A DNA stretch of 64,000 bases from Varroa destructor (GCF_002443255.2 NW_019211460.1:36031498-36095497), one strand, 5' to 3'. Counted from the stretch's first letter, positions 35,014 to 46,389 are shown. Notes: generated by a model from the sequence alone, not told the origin. Translations and numbers: made by a program.

Positions 35014-35226
35014 TCACACTTGATAGCATATTGTTTCCAGCCTAGGTAGGTCGCAAATGTCCGTCCACTTTACTATGTCAAAGGGCTCCGTCTCAGTGTC
35101 TGAGCGAACAATGCAGAGCCATCGCGTGACCACGACGCGGAGCTGACAACCGCCGGCATCAGGAAAGCGCGCTCCAGTGGCGACACTTCCTATTAACCGG
35201 TCGATGTTTATACCTGCTACAAGCAC
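35014..35226 (-). CDS. Coding-like exon candidate, unknown
   Basis: A 70-codon minus-strand frame with clear G/C preference at third positions. It contains RLIGSVATGARFPDAGG, RVVVTRWLCIVRSDTETE and DIVKWTDICDLPRLET. An acceptor (ggtctgtgcttgtag) precedes it and a donor-like CTATCAA followed by GTGTGA ends it in phase 0. It lies 150 bp upstream of the minus-strand unit at 34.3-34.9 kb and could splice in frame to the exon at 34760. No family recognised. Confidence 0.3.
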   Translation of the reverse strand: MLVAGINIDRLIGSVATGARFPDAGGCQLRVVVTRWLCIVRSDTETEPFDIVKWTDICDLPRLETICYQV

Positions 35227-35443
35227 AGACCTTAAATCACAAGCTATTTCTTTATTTTCTCAAGGAAATTCTCAAGGATCTGTCGAAAGGAAGAAGAGAT
35301 AGAAGTAGTGACAAACGCAAAAGACGCTTTGAGCTTGAACGCTCTATAATCAAAGTCCCCACTATAGCATAACACAGTCGGAGCATCGGCAGGCGTCAAG
35401 GCCACCGATCCTGTGGCACCATTGCGCTGGCTGAGTTCAATGT

Positions 35444-35674
35444 GTGATCCAGAGCGAACGCCCCCTTATTGTGTTTCGAAGACAACAATGGATCGGGTAC
35501 GAGGCGTGCCTGCCAATTTGTTTTGGTGTCTCTTATTCGTTTATTCAGTTAGGGGAAAAGGAAGACGGAAGATTCGTCTTAGCCACGCATAAAGCCGTGG
35601 TCAGGGTACGCGCTCATTCGGTTATAATTTGCCTGCGGGGCATGTATTTGCACACATTCAATTCCGTCTACTAG
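35444..35674 (+). CDS. Coding-like open frame, unknown
   Basis: A 76-codon plus-strand frame with G/C-rich third positions: VFRRQQWIGYEACLPICFG, then LGEKEDGRFVLATHKAVVRV, ending TAG. It has no ATG at the start and no clear acceptor. It may be an exon or the shadow of another feature. Confidence 0.2.
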   Translation: MIQSERPLIVFRRQQWIGYEACLPICFGVSYSFIQLGEKEDGRFVLATHKAVVRVRAHSVIICLRGMYLHTFNSVY

Positions 35675-37374
35675 TCATGTTCGACAAATATGAATTCGTT
35701 AGTTAACGACGGCTTCAGATTGCCTCTAGACGACAACGCATGGGGCGTAAGCTGTTACGAAGAGGATTAGACTATAGGAGGGTCATTCAATATGATTTCA
35801 TTGTGAAGGAAACGATTTTTATACGAATTTTCCATATAATTAATTAGCAGGTTATTCATAGTCGACCCATCGACAGTCATAGGTAGCACTGATTCAAATC
35901 CACTGTTACACGTTTATATACAACAATTATCGATGATCGTCTTACGCTTTTACATATCGATAGTGACGCCATCTGTCGGCTCTGCATATAATGACCTGTT
36001 TCATATTTAGCTGGGTTTACGCCTTCATTTGTATAGACGGTTTACCACGCGCGTTCTGTCAATGAAACGATATGATTCAGATATGATAATCGTTTTATCA
36101 ACAAATTTACGGAAAACAGATTAGTTACATTTAGTCACAATGAGCGTTACTCCCAAAAAACGTTTTCTGTACAAATTGTTTTGAATTGGGTCGCAGCACA
36201 TAGTTGAGTGATATCGCAATTTTATGCATGATGACAAAGCTAACGTATTGAGCTGCACAATGGCGTGCTGGCCAAGGTCTCTATGCCACCAAAAATATCT
36301 TCTTAGGCCGTGTTCGGAGTTCACCTAATGCGGACGCTCATTACGGTCCCTAAGTCGCCTCAGATGAGGCGGAACTTAGTTGCTACCTCTAGAAAACTCG
36401 AAATGAGGGACCTCAGTGATGAAATTCCTGCACAAGCAAACTTTTTCAATTACGAGATAAAGGCGATCGGATTGTTTTCTACAAAAAAAAACGTAATGAA
36501 GTTTCGAAACGAAGTTTATATTCGTACATTAGGTTTCATGCAGATAATATGACATATTTTGTTGTAGATGACTGCTACCGTTATTGGTTCTGTTCAAACC
36601 ACCAGCTAAGGGACATTTGTGCCTCTCTTGTAACATCGATAATAAGAAGCAGGAAACGTCACGACTCTCCCCAGCTAAACAGCTAAAAGCAAAGTGAGTT
36701 GAGCAACTTCGAAAACATCAAACAAGGCATGTTCGGAAGTTGTGCATGAAAATCTATTATTAGTAAGTATGCGCCGCCATTATGTTCGGCTCATGGCATA
36801 CTTGTAAATTTCCCATAAACCTACAAGATTAAAGCACAATCGTATTCTGGTCTTTTGAGACGGGACTTATCTTATGGTTATCGAAGAGTATAGCCGACCC
36901 AATTGAAGCCCACTCTTACAGGACAGGTTCTGTCCAACAGCTAAAGGCAAATCGACACTATATTTACTAATAAGAAATGTTCATTTTACATGTCTCTTTT
37001 ATTTATTAGTGGTACATTAATCAGTTTCACTGGCCCGACTTAGGTGCAAAGGTGGTGATTGTACCTATCGCAGATTGATTGGCTCTAAGGAAAAAAGAAA
37101 TATATGGGGTTATATGGGTCAAACTTTGTTCATCGCCATCGGCGCCGCTGAAAATGACTAAATTATACCAGTATATTCAGCAAAAACTTTTCGATTGTAT
37201 ATCTTAAACGGGTTTACTAAAAATTGTTCATTTTCGAGAAGGTATCAATAGAAGCTGGTCGTATAACCTTACAAAGCAAACTAATATAGGACAGAAGTGG
37301 CGCTATATGGACTACCAATCAGTCATTTAACAAAGCTAAAGAGAAAATGCCTTCCATCTTAGCAAAGACTATAA
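35675..37374. other. No gene recognised
   Basis: AT-rich. Frames at 36121-36324 (-) and 36310-36552 (+, with EMRDLSDEIPAQANFFNYE) lack splice support. I looked for transposase motifs in the plus strand near 36215 and could not make a case. Confidence 0.3.
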
Positions 37375-37644
37375 TTATGGTAAAAGTGACAATACGTGCT
37401 TTATATTTACGCCTGCCTTATAACAGTTGACCGCTAAATCAGTCACGTCAAGGATTAGCGTATTACCAGATGAAATTCTGCTGCGCAGTGTGAAACCTAG
37501 AGTGGCTTCCGTGCTGGCACATTTGCGAGCTGTACCTCGTTCAGAAGTGAGAAGGTACACCGCACTGAAGCCTATGTAACTATCGTGCTTATGAATGCTT
37601 CTGATAGTAACAACTTTCCATTGTAAATTCTGGTAAATGCTCAT
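37375..37644 (-). CDS. 89-codon open frame, unknown
   Basis: ATG-started minus-strand frame (MSIYQNLQWKVVTIRSIHK; middle VYLLTSERGTARKCASTEAT; then LILDVTDLAVNC) ending TAA. It is coding-like in the middle but has no splice sites, no recognisable domain and no poly(A) signal nearby. Confidence 0.22.
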   Translation of the reverse strand: MSIYQNLQWKVVTIRSIHKHDSYIGFSAVYLLTSERGTARKCASTEATLGFTLRSRISSGNTLILDVTDLAVNCYKAGVNIKHVLSLLP

Positions 37645-39740
37645 GATTATTGACAGTATGGCGCATATACCGGCAGTGTTGCTTTATCCGAATGATACAC
37701 TATGCCACCAAAAGCGTTAGAACAATTTTTCTTTCAAAAGCAGTCACATGTAACATGTTGGCTGCAAGGAGATGTGATGTAAAAATATGATACCTCAATG
37801 TAATTTGACATGTAATCATATATACATATTTTTACGAAGTTAAATTGTTAATAGGGGCCATTAAGCCTTTTTAGTTCCTATGTGAAATTAACGTTGGCGG
37901 CATTCGGTTACATCCGGCTCGAGATGCAACGGCTCACCATGGCCCATGTAGGCCTCTGGCTGATTATGTAATACAGGTTAATGTAACGGCCCTTTGGAAA
38001 CGTTTTTCTTGCTTTCAGTAATAAATAAAACGTAGTTTACGTTGAGGCAAGCAAAACTGTGACAGAAAATCAAGCTCATAGTTTGGCCTTTATCGCTCAA
38101 CAACATTTTAATGAAACGCAAGAAAGCTCTAAGCAGCTCGACGCAACTTCAAAAGGACCCTCTCCTTCCTACTCCTTCAAAAGGAAAAATCCAGTAGGGC
38201 AAACTATACTAAATTATTAACGTGTGTATATTTAAAAAAAAATTATAAGCTTAATAGAAATCAAATTCAACGTACTACTCAACGCTGAAATCAGAACGGG
38301 GTAGGGGTGGGAGTGGGGGTGACCCGCATAGTTCCACCTTTTCTACGTTCGTTTTCATACTCGTAAGAAATTACCGTACCTCTTAAAATTTATGTTAGTC
38401 ACTATATTTATATACAAATGGGCAACACAGCTGTGCTACAGTAGATTTTTCTAAAACAAATAAATTTAAGAATCCAGTGGGTTTTAACAAATTCATAATG
38501 CCGTCTGCTTGTTTCATAATTAGCTGTATATAAAAGCCATTTCTATGAATATGTAATATAAGGTCGACATATATGCCCAACATATGGCGGGCGCCTTTAG
38601 TGCAGAGCGGTAACAATAAAAATGTACAGAAGGGCAGCTTGTCACTTCAGGTAGCTAGATCTTCTTTTTCTATCCGCTATAACGTTTTTTATGGCACTAA
38701 AGGAACTACACACAAAGGGTAAGTTTATTATTTTAGTTAAAGTAAAATTGTTATATTGCAGAGTCAACTCTCTATTCGAAAAGCTACATGTCTATGAATT
38801 TAATATGTATATATATATATATTATACCCCATATTAGCTTAAACTAGAAATTGACGACGCGTGCAAATGAGCTTTGCTTTTGAGACTGATAATAGGACTT
38901 ATCAGTTGATGTTCGAAACGCTTAAACGAATACAGATTCTTACAAAGACAAACGACATGATAAACTGGGTCTGAGAGTAGCCTGCTAAGGCCAATAAACA
39001 GTACATCCTTTTTTCTGTCTAGAAAGCGTACGCCCGGAAAGGTTCTATGCATATCATCGAGCTATGTTGCAATTTAAATACAAAATAACATTACACCTGT
39101 ATAGAATTTTTTCCGGGACCTGCCATGCCATATTCTTTTACCAAAGTCTATTTTCAAAAGCTTCCGGCGCAGATTATTGCATACGTAATCATTTTGAATA
39201 CAGTGGTCTCTAGGTAAAGTAAACTAGGTAGAACTTAAGTGATCGCTGGTCAGTTATTGCTCGAATCCCATAGTGAATGTACTTTGTTACACTAAGTGGG
39301 ATTTTATTTAGCCCAAGGCAATAGGTCAAACTGAACTTATAGCCAATGACGCTCATGCAGAGAAAATGTCGAGATGCATACGTGAGAACAGCTTCGTGAC
39401 AATCCTATACACTTAAGTGATCTAAGTAGTTTTTTTTGCCCATATTATCACATACGATGGCTTAATTGAAATTCCTTCTTCGACTTGAAAAATGTACTTG
39501 ACTTGTGAACCTTTTGGTGCCTTAGTAGGTGTTAAATTAAACGACACAACGTATGGTCGTTTTTATCGGACATATCCAAGCAAGTTCATGTGAAACACTG
39601 TGGATCTTGCGACATGTTTGTCAATCGACGTGTGGATGCTCGGTTAGCCGCATTTTAGATTGACACTTGTAATACGGGTGCCTTCAGATCAACGATTCGT
39701 TATTACAAAGAGATACATTACGTTCCTCAACTGCGGCAAC
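37645..39740. other. No gene recognised
   Basis: AT-rich. A short ATG exon-like piece at 38690 (MALKELHTK, then GTAAGT at 38719) precedes an acceptor 43 bp later (gttatattgcag), an intron too short to trust. Confidence 0.3.
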
Positions 39741-40370
39741 CATAGTAAGATAACAATGTCCATTGCCCTCCCCGTCCTCTGTTCACAGGGTCATTTAAGC
39801 TTCGTTGTCCTATGCTTCGTTTATTACCTTTCCTCATCTTCTTTTGCAGCTGTTGGCAGCTTTTTCCCCTGTTGGTCTCTTTCGTTTTTTTCTCCATTTT
39901 GTTTATGGGTGGCACTTCACCTTTTTCAGGACCTCGGAAACGTCGCTACGAACTGTGGCAATGGTGTTACAGGCGTTCAAGCTAGGCTCCATGCAAGCGT
40001 CCCCTGAGCGCTGTCCACACAAGGCGCGAGGGCGGCGGGTGTTCGCCTTCCGACCTGTACCTTCTGTGTCCTCGGCTGTCTGCAGCGCAATAACCTTTTG
40101 ATGTTGACGGCTCTGGCTGGCCATTCATTGGTGCATGGTTTGTCTGCCTCTGGTCAGTCCGTGGCCGTTGGTGGGTGCGCGGCAGCGCCCGCTAAACTGC
40201 CAACGACCGAAAGAGATGCTGAGATGCAATACCAGAGCGTACGGCTGACTCGTTGGCAGCATTCGGAGGGAGAAGTCCTGCAGCTGCGACAAGACGCATG
40301 GTCGCCCAGAGGACGAAGCTGTTAGCACAGCAGCATGCTCCTTTGTGTCATCAGCTCTCACATACCCCTA
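39740..40370 (+). CDS. GC-rich island with a possible exon after a strong acceptor
   Basis: G+C rises sharply. A good acceptor (ggcacttcacctttttcag) opens an exon at 39930. Entered with two bases pending, the frame is open for 57 codons (TSETSLRTVAMVLQAFKLG, then GRRVFAFRPVPSVSSA) to TGA at 40101. A second plus-strand frame follows at 40098-40325, and the minus strand is open almost continuously from 40361 to 39903 with one stop. Frame choice is therefore unsafe; exon coding on either strand, or a CpG-rich regulatory island, would explain it. Confidence 0.25.
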
Positions 40371-40522
40371 CGCGTATATTCGGAGTATAGACAGCATAGA
40401 CACACACCGGCGCTCAACCTTTTGCGGTTGCAATAAAAACAGCTTTTTATTATAGACACCAACGCACTCTTGAGCGGTTCGAGTGAATAGATACTCCTCC
40501 CTTGGCGCGGCGAGTGCACTAT

Positions 40523-40546
40523 TACGTACGTACGTACGTACGTACG
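40523..40546. repeat. (TACG)6 self-complementary tetranucleotide repeat
   Basis: Six perfect TACG units. The repeat equals its own reverse complement, so it can form a cruciform, and it is rich in CpG and SnaBI-like TACGTA sites. Confidence 0.98.
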
Positions 40547-40559
40547 GCAATGATCATAA

Positions 40560-42331
40560 AAAAAAGTAGTAGCGACTTGAAATATTTGTCAATAGAACGC
40601 ATCATACCATAAACTGAGCCACCGAGCGACTGTACATATGGCTCTAATGATACATAACATCGTTTGACTATCAAATTGACAGTACGCATCTGAAAACTAC
40701 CCCACTTCGCTTGATCCTAACCAAAAGGCTTGCGGAGATACGAACGCCTATATATATGAACACCTTAATATTCAAGTTAACATTTTTGTGATTAATTTAT
40801 ATGTGGGACGGAGGACAGGTTCTTGTTTATGCAGTGAGGCACACAAAATACAGCGAACTAACAATATTTTTGAAATGATACCGAGTCTTAAACGCCACAG
40901 TGTCCGCTCAGCAAAGGCATGAACTGCGGAAATGCATTGTGATTTTTTCAACTAGAGGAGGGATCGCGTCTGACCTTCTTTTTTTGAAAAAAGAAGTTTC
41001 AGCCCCATTTATCTACAGGCTGTTGGCAACGGCGCTAGCTTATTGTAGCGTACGTATATAAACAACAGTAGAAAGGCAATTATAGCGTCTTTTTTGTAAG
41101 TGCTTTCTAAAACAGGGCAATCGTTTCGATTGCCTGCACCCAGTGGGCTAATAGAGGATACTGGGAGGGAATGGAGCGCTGGCGGATGAACGAGACGATT
41201 CTGCAAAGAACAGGGAGGTAGAGGATTGGCGTTGCTCAAATCGGCTTAGGCGGACGACCCCCCTCCCCTTTCCCCAAATAGACCTCCTTCGGTTTTGTTT
41301 CCCTAAAAGGAGCTTTACATTGGCCTTTGTCCAATCCTCTTCTCTAAGGAGGGTCGAGCTCAAAAAGGATGTGTCTGCAACTGGACACAGGCCATCGGAG
41401 GATGTGTCCTCACTGCGACAGCTTTCGGGGTAGAATCGTTGTCATTCGTATTCTGTACTTTGGTATCTCCAGTATTGCGAGTAATTTTTTAAGAACTACC
41501 CGAAAATGTTTCTGTTCACCTAATGAATTAACTGGCAATTCAGATGTTCCTATGAAAGGACCAAACTTCTATTGATAATATTCATTTTGTTTAGAAGTTT
41601 ATATTTTATTGAAAATATAGCTAGCTAGTGGTTCTAGAGATAGTGGATTGTAGTCTGAGTAAAATATGTATATACCAAAGACCCCCATATTTTCACGCGA
41701 CGCTGAGGCGGGATGCAAGTTAGACGTTCTATGCAATTTAGAGATCTGTGAAACATTTGAAGTCTTCACTGTAAAAGTATGAAGATTTTTATTTTTTGCC
41801 GCCAAAAATGATAAAAATCCGCTGTGAGCATATAGTAGTTTATTGTACTAAGATATTTTTTGCACTGTCTGTGAACTGGTCGTGGTGAGTTTGCCGCGCG
41901 GCAAAGGGCGCTACGGGTGAAGAAGGATGAACCTTTAAGTTATTAGGCAATCACATACACACTAAACATCTAGTTATTTATATGAAAAAGCAGTCATATT
42001 TCAAGGACACCACTTTTAACGTGAACTTGATAATTTAAAGGGCAAGGTCACTGCTTCGACAAAGGATCAATTTTCGGCGAAAATTTCATTTGGGGCTGTG
42101 CTTATCCATTTGCATATTTTGCCATCCACCGCAATTAACTCTTTCATCTGTGTGAACATTGCACAAAACAGACTAACTGAATTTTGTTACTTCCTTAAGA
42201 CGATCACACGCTAATCATCCACTGATAAGAAGCAGAAATTTCGTGTCGATGGCCCATCGTTGTATAACAAGGGCCGGGGAAGTCTTGCACCGTCGCCTCA
42301 ATTTTTCATCTAATCGAAACTTAGTAACTTT
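40560..42331. other. No gene recognised
   Basis: AT-rich with a GC-richer patch at about 41130-41370 in which the minus strand is open (RSIWGKGRGVVRLSRFEQ) without splice support. Confidence 0.3.
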
Positions 42332-42514
42332 ATGGTTACTGACACCAACACGGATAGAGTCTACGGTGTGTTGGAAGATTTTAAAGGCCGCTTGACGAGC
42401 AGCCGATGTCGAATATCGCCAGAAAGCACAGTCAGAGGCCGTCGTGGTGAACAAAGGACGATGATACGAAAAGAAGAAAAGTTAACGACGATTGTGCTGC
42501 AACGGGAGCCCTAG
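42332..42514 (+). CDS. 60-codon coding-like frame, unknown
   Basis: ATG-started plus frame with a hydrophilic protein-like sequence (MVTDTNTDRVYGVLEDFKG, then RRGEQRTMIRKEEK) ending TAG. The opposite strand (42215-42454) is open too, with GC-rich third positions, so strand choice is uncertain. No splice sites or domain recognised. Confidence 0.22.
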   Translation: MVTDTNTDRVYGVLEDFKGRLTSSRCRISPESTVRGRRGEQRTMIRKEEKLTTIVLQREP

Positions 42515-43279
42515 GCCCATTGGCGATATAGATCGCACCTGTCACTTTTACTACCGGAAATGAAGTGAAAGGGTTGGGCTATGGCGAAGATGGCTGTAGA
42601 AAGAGATGTGTGGGCGGGATGTGACACTAGCGCCATCTCTGTTATATCCTATTTTATAGCCAGACAGAAATCGCGCGGTTAAGTTCAGGCGACGTGAGAT
42701 CTAAAATCATATACGAGCAGGTTTGCGTCGAAACGGTGTAAGGAGGCAGGACGCCATAATAAATATATAGATTGACTGATTTTCACATAATGTACGAAAA
42801 AGCTAATAGTATCATTAATATTGTATATTATATACGTGCATATATGATAATATTCCTTGCACTCGCATTCGTTGTAGAGTGTAGAACGGGGAAAATAGGG
42901 TAAGAAATGGGTTCCTCGATTTGTTACTCGATCTGTTAATATTAAACTGTTATTATTTGTCAGCGCATACTCTCAGTACTTGACAAATAAAGCCATTACC
43001 TCGCCCAGGGCAACCATCCCCACTTGATGCACAAGACATTGCTAGCTGCTATGTATTTAAGAGCACTGATTTGCATGTTCTGCTACTTCGCTCGCGGCTA
43101 CCTTTCTATTTTACTGGCTAACGGGGAGCACTGCCTACATCAGTAGTGACAGATAAAGTACTATAGGAAGCCTACACAGCAAATTATGAAGAAATTATTA
43201 TGCACTTTACATCCCCACTTGACTCCCAGTGCGTGATTATTTGAAAGTTGTAAATAAGTTTATGTAGGGTATTATGTAG
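42515..43279. other. No feature recognised
   Basis: AT-rich. Ends at a donor-like site (TGTAG followed by GTAAGA). Confidence 0.35.
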
Positions 43280-43327
43280 GTAAGAATTTTACCAGCTCAG
43301 GACAAAAGGGATTTCTTCCCTTTTCAG
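43280..43327 (+). other. Possible 48 bp intron
   Basis: GTAAGA at 43280 and a strong 3' splice site (gatttcttcccttttcag) ending at 43327. Downstream all three frames stay open for 25 to 54 codons, so the coding frame cannot be chosen. In one, the text continues GRLGNQRVRAKVFVQLIR. The splice pair is the evidence; the short length is unusual. Confidence 0.22.
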
Positions 43328-43544
43328 GCCGGCTTGGCAATCAACGGGTGCGAGCAAAAGTGTTTGTACAGCTTATCCGCTCTATCATCAAACTTGCAAA
43401 TTGATTAATAACATCCATCTGTTAGTTTTAGTATTTTGTATAAGGTGCCAAAAATGTCATATTAACGACAAAGGGACATCTGCTCCTCAGACTTTATGAA
43501 TAGTTATATTCCGTAGAAGAACTGGATGACATTCTTCAATGCTT

Positions 43545-44104
43545 CTATTCGCACGATGCACAATAAACAGTACAGTTGAATTCGCAAAGAAAAAGAACCC
43601 CCTGTTTCCCCTCATAATCGCTCACGTGGCTCACTTTCGGCATAAGATCTGTGGGATTTGCTAAAACAGCAAAATACAGGAAGGTTCTGATGGGGGAACT
43701 CATGAAGTGTAATGGTTTTGCTCTGGTTGACGTAGAGGGAATTGGCGCACTACTGCTTTTGTTCCTATTGCTGAACACAGCAGACACGAATTAAAGAGTA
43801 GAAAAACACAAGACGAGCACCGAATTCGGCTGGGTACCAGTTTTTATTACCTGTAATTAATAGTTTCGGGAAATACAGACAAGTGAACCGACAAATCACC
43901 CTCGTTTCGAAGGGAGACTTCTAAATGGATGTGTAACGTATATGCACTGATCTTGATATGAATCTTTGCCAAAGCCACTTCTATTAGTCCAGCACCATAT
44001 TGAAGAACCTCGTATCCTAGAAGAGCTTTTCTAACTCCCCATTTTAATTCTACGTTTTTCTGTGATATAATAGAGGAATTTTTTTCCCAATGAACAGGCG
44101 ACAT
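43545..44104 (-). CDS. Two-exon gene model, unknown 159-residue protein
   Basis: Exon 1 (44104..43851) begins at an ATG: MSPVHWEKNSSIISQKNVE, then KALLGYEVLQYGAGLIEVAL and a Leu/Val/His-rich region (HIHLEVSLRNEGDLSVHLS). It ends ACAG followed by GTAATA. An 80 bp intron with a pyrimidine-rich end (cgtgtctgctgtgttcag) leads to exon 2 (43770..43545), in phase: a Ser/Pro linker (NKSSSAPIPSTSTRAK), a hydrophobic stretch (RTFLYFAVL), then LPKV-like text and a Cys-rich end (LCEFNCTVYCASCE), then TAG. The joined codon is Ser. Two long frames joined by a normal-sized intron in matching phase is good ab initio evidence. No family recognised; there is no signal peptide at residue 1. Confidence 0.42.
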
Positions 44105-44653
44105 TTTAATATCTTTATCTTGAAATATCTGTTACCGCTGCTGATGCCTGTACGTCGTTCAGTCCAACTATAGGTAAAATTACTTTCTAAATTAGTATCC
44201 AAGCGTTAAAGGCGAATAGGCTTTATGTGGTATTAACACGTCAGTTATTTTCGAATAGGGTCCGAATACTGAAAATACACCTAAGTCAAAGAACGTTCGT
44301 TTGACTCCGAAGCAATGCAACATGCAAAAACGTGTTTATGCAACAAACATGTGGAAATTGTATATAATTAGTAATATCACACTAAATTTATAACATTAAT
44401 AGTAATCTCTCCCAATTAATGTCATTATAATTTAAGATACTAAAAATAGAATTACGCTATGTATATGTATATGTACGTATTATATCGGCACATATAATTA
44501 ATATTTAATTACAGGAGCTCTTCCATATCGTCAACGCGTTCCGCGTCTTCTATCTAGATTATATAACAACCAGTTCATAGTCAGTAACGTTTACTAGTAA
44601 CAAAGCTTAGTTATATTCGTGTACATGAGACACACACATTAGTACGTGTTACG
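44105..44653. other. No feature recognised
   Basis: Very AT-rich, with ATGT/ATAT alternation near 44460-44480. Confidence 0.4.
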
Positions 44654-44797
44654 CTACCCGTACGGTACATGGGTATGTATGTAATAGCTAGAGCCGAAAA
44701 CGTAACTAGCTTCTAGCCTATCGGTTCGTTTGGTTTTCCTATTAGAAACAATAATTGGTATAAGGAAATTATCACTAGACAGAGTAATTGGAACTCT

Positions 44798-45184
44798 ATG
44801 ACGACCGGAAGCGGCATTTATAGCAGCAGCAGCAGTAGCGCCACCACCAGTTGGGCTATCAGGGAAAAGCAGAAGCGGTCTACGGTAATGACGCCTTTGT
44901 CTATAATGATAAATGAAGTAGATATGGCGCCGTCCATCGTTTCCGCCGCTCATTCCCGTAAGACGTGGCTAGGACCAATGCCCCCGCCGAATGCCATCAC
45001 TGCCAAGATGCGAAAAAGCACCGGCAGGGATCGCAGCAATGCCGCCTACGTTCCACTGTTTTCTCTCACCAATGAACAGACCAAACATAACCTGTCCCAG
45101 TTCCTCGCAGACAATCGCGGTTCCTACTGCAGGAAAACACACTCCCTTTCTGGTGCTACCCGGCTCTTGGCAGCCATGCGCTAG
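44798..45184 (+). CDS. 128-codon open frame in a GC-rich island, unknown
   Basis: ATG-started frame with about 60 percent G/C at third positions. It has a poly-Ser start (IYSSSSSSATTSW), a basic patch (REKQKRS), a Pro-rich stretch (LGPMPPPNAI) and hydrophilic FSLTNEQTKHNLSQFLADN, ending AAMR and TAG. The protein composition is more natural on this strand. The minus strand is also open (44969-45295) with a signal-peptide-like start MWLAILLTFFFRV and two splice-like small introns, so strand choice is not certain. No family recognised. Confidence 0.3.
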   Translation: MTTGSGIYSSSSSSATTSWAIREKQKRSTVMTPLSIMINEVDMAPSIVSAAHSRKTWLGPMPPPNAITAKMRKSTGRDRSNAAYVPLFSLTNEQTKHNLSQFLADNRGSYCRKTHSLSGATRLLAAMR

Positions 45185-45295
45185 GCCACACCGGTTGGTT
45201 GACTTAGCTTTACCCGTCAGTCCCTCAATATCACACGGCCTATAGACATACACACGCACACGGAAAAAGAAAGTGAGCAAGATAGCAAGCCACAT
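44969..45295 (-). CDS. Alternative minus-strand reading: possible secreted protein
   Basis: An ATG at 45295 begins a hydrophobic leader (MWLAILLTFFFRVRVYVY) and the frame stays open for 108 codons. It can also be read as three exons: a donor ACGG followed by GTAAAG near 45210, acceptor gtgttttcctgcag, donor TTCATTG followed by GTGAGA, and acceptor tttttcgcatcttggcag. These give matching phases and introns of about 100 and 70 bp, with an early stop after GGGIGPSHVLRE. It competes with the plus-strand frame 44798-45184; at most one is likely real. Confidence 0.2.
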   Translation of the reverse strand: MWLAILLTFFFRVRVYVYRPCDIEGLTGKAKSTNRCGLAHGCQEPGSTRKGVCFPAVGTAIVCEELGQVMFGLFIGERKQWNVGGIAAIPAGAFSHLGSDGIRRGHWS

Positions 45296-45516
45296 GGCTC
45301 TATTTCACGTGGCAGGGCCTTATGTCAGCCCCGTCGTTGGGTGGCGCCGCATCTGGTTCTTATACTAGAGTTGCTCCCATTTGTGTTTGTGTATGGCCAT
45401 TTCAGCTCGACCTTTCATGGTTGGGTTGATGCCCACCACTTTCTTTCTCGTCTTTTCTAGCGCTCGAGTTATACCAACTGCTAGCTGTAGACCTTAGTAG
45501 ACCGAACAGCTAATTT

Positions 45517-45909
45517 ATGTCTGTATCGAAGCTAGGATTTTTAAGCCATCGCCGATCAACCATGTTTCGAAGGAAGCTTCCGTTTGTCGCCCCTTTTTCG
45601 GGAAAACTATCAAGCGCCATCATCAGAGCCGCAACCAGAGATGATCTTTGCCCATTCCGTCATGACCTGGCAAAGAGTAATGGGTTTCGCCTGGCAATAG
45701 GAAGTGATAGAAGCAGCCAGTCGAGTTGGCAACCAATGAAGTATCCCACTAACAGCAGCCAGTCGCTTGTTTCTCATGGTTTCCGCGCGCGCCAGAGCGG
45801 AGCGACGGAACGAGAAGCGACGGAACGAGAAGCGACGAAGTGCATTCGTTTGACTCGGCACACCAGCTTCCCTACCTCCCTTTGCCCATGGGAATATATC
45901 TGGAGTTAG
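45517..45909 (+). CDS. 130-codon open frame with in-frame 15 bp repeat, unknown
   Basis: ATG-started frame (MSVSKLGFLSHRRSTMFRRK; then AATRDDLCPFRHDLAKSNG) with G/C-rich third positions, ending in TAG. It contains a 15 bp tandem repeat encoding ATERE twice. The reverse strand (45610-45915) is also open. It lies 330 bp downstream of the plus-strand frame at 44798. No family recognised. Confidence 0.27.
   Translation: MSVSKLGFLSHRRSTMFRRKLPFVAPFSGKLSSAIIRAATRDDLCPFRHDLAKSNGFRLAIGSDRSSQSSWQPMKYPTNSSQSLVSHGFRARQSGATEREATEREATKCIRLTRHTSFPTSLCPWEYIWS
45802..45837 (+). repeat. 15 bp tandem repeat, 2.4 copies
   Basis: Unit gcgacggaacgagaa repeated exactly twice, then six more bases. The unit length is a multiple of three, so it keeps the surrounding frame open. 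Confidence 0.95.
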
Positions 45910-46389
45910 AGACATCTTGGAGGGGCAAACTCTGACAAAGATGAAACATTGCAGCAGAACCTAGGATGACGACCACGACAACAACGTTCACGTTCTACTG
46001 AGATGTATACGACCAAGAGGAACTGATAGATAAGGCCCAGCAGCAATGGGAACCAAGTCCGCATAAAAGTTCAACCCTTCTATCCCGTTCTTTTCTGCTG
46101 CTTCTTCTTTTTCTTTTTTATCATTGTATTATGATCTCTTCTCGAGTTTCCTCACTATGCTCTCTATAAGCGAGATTAAACAAGCGCTCACATTGTGATG
46201 CTTTTGTGCTAAATGCAAATTCCAGATGATGCGTGCAATCACATTGGGTATATATATCATGTATGAATATGAGTAATTTTCGTTTTCTGCACAACAAAAA
46301 AATGCAGAGTTTTACTAGAATACTGGGAGTAGATTACCTTTTTTTTTTTTCTTTAAATCTATTTGTTATCACTTTTCATGATTGTTCCA
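45910..46389. other. No feature recognised
   Basis: AT-rich, with a T11 run near 46340. Confidence 0.35.

Noticed and set aside
36121..36324. Possible Tc1 transposase (HDDKAN) near 36215
   Set aside because: No flanking landmark such as SPDLNP could be found in any frame.
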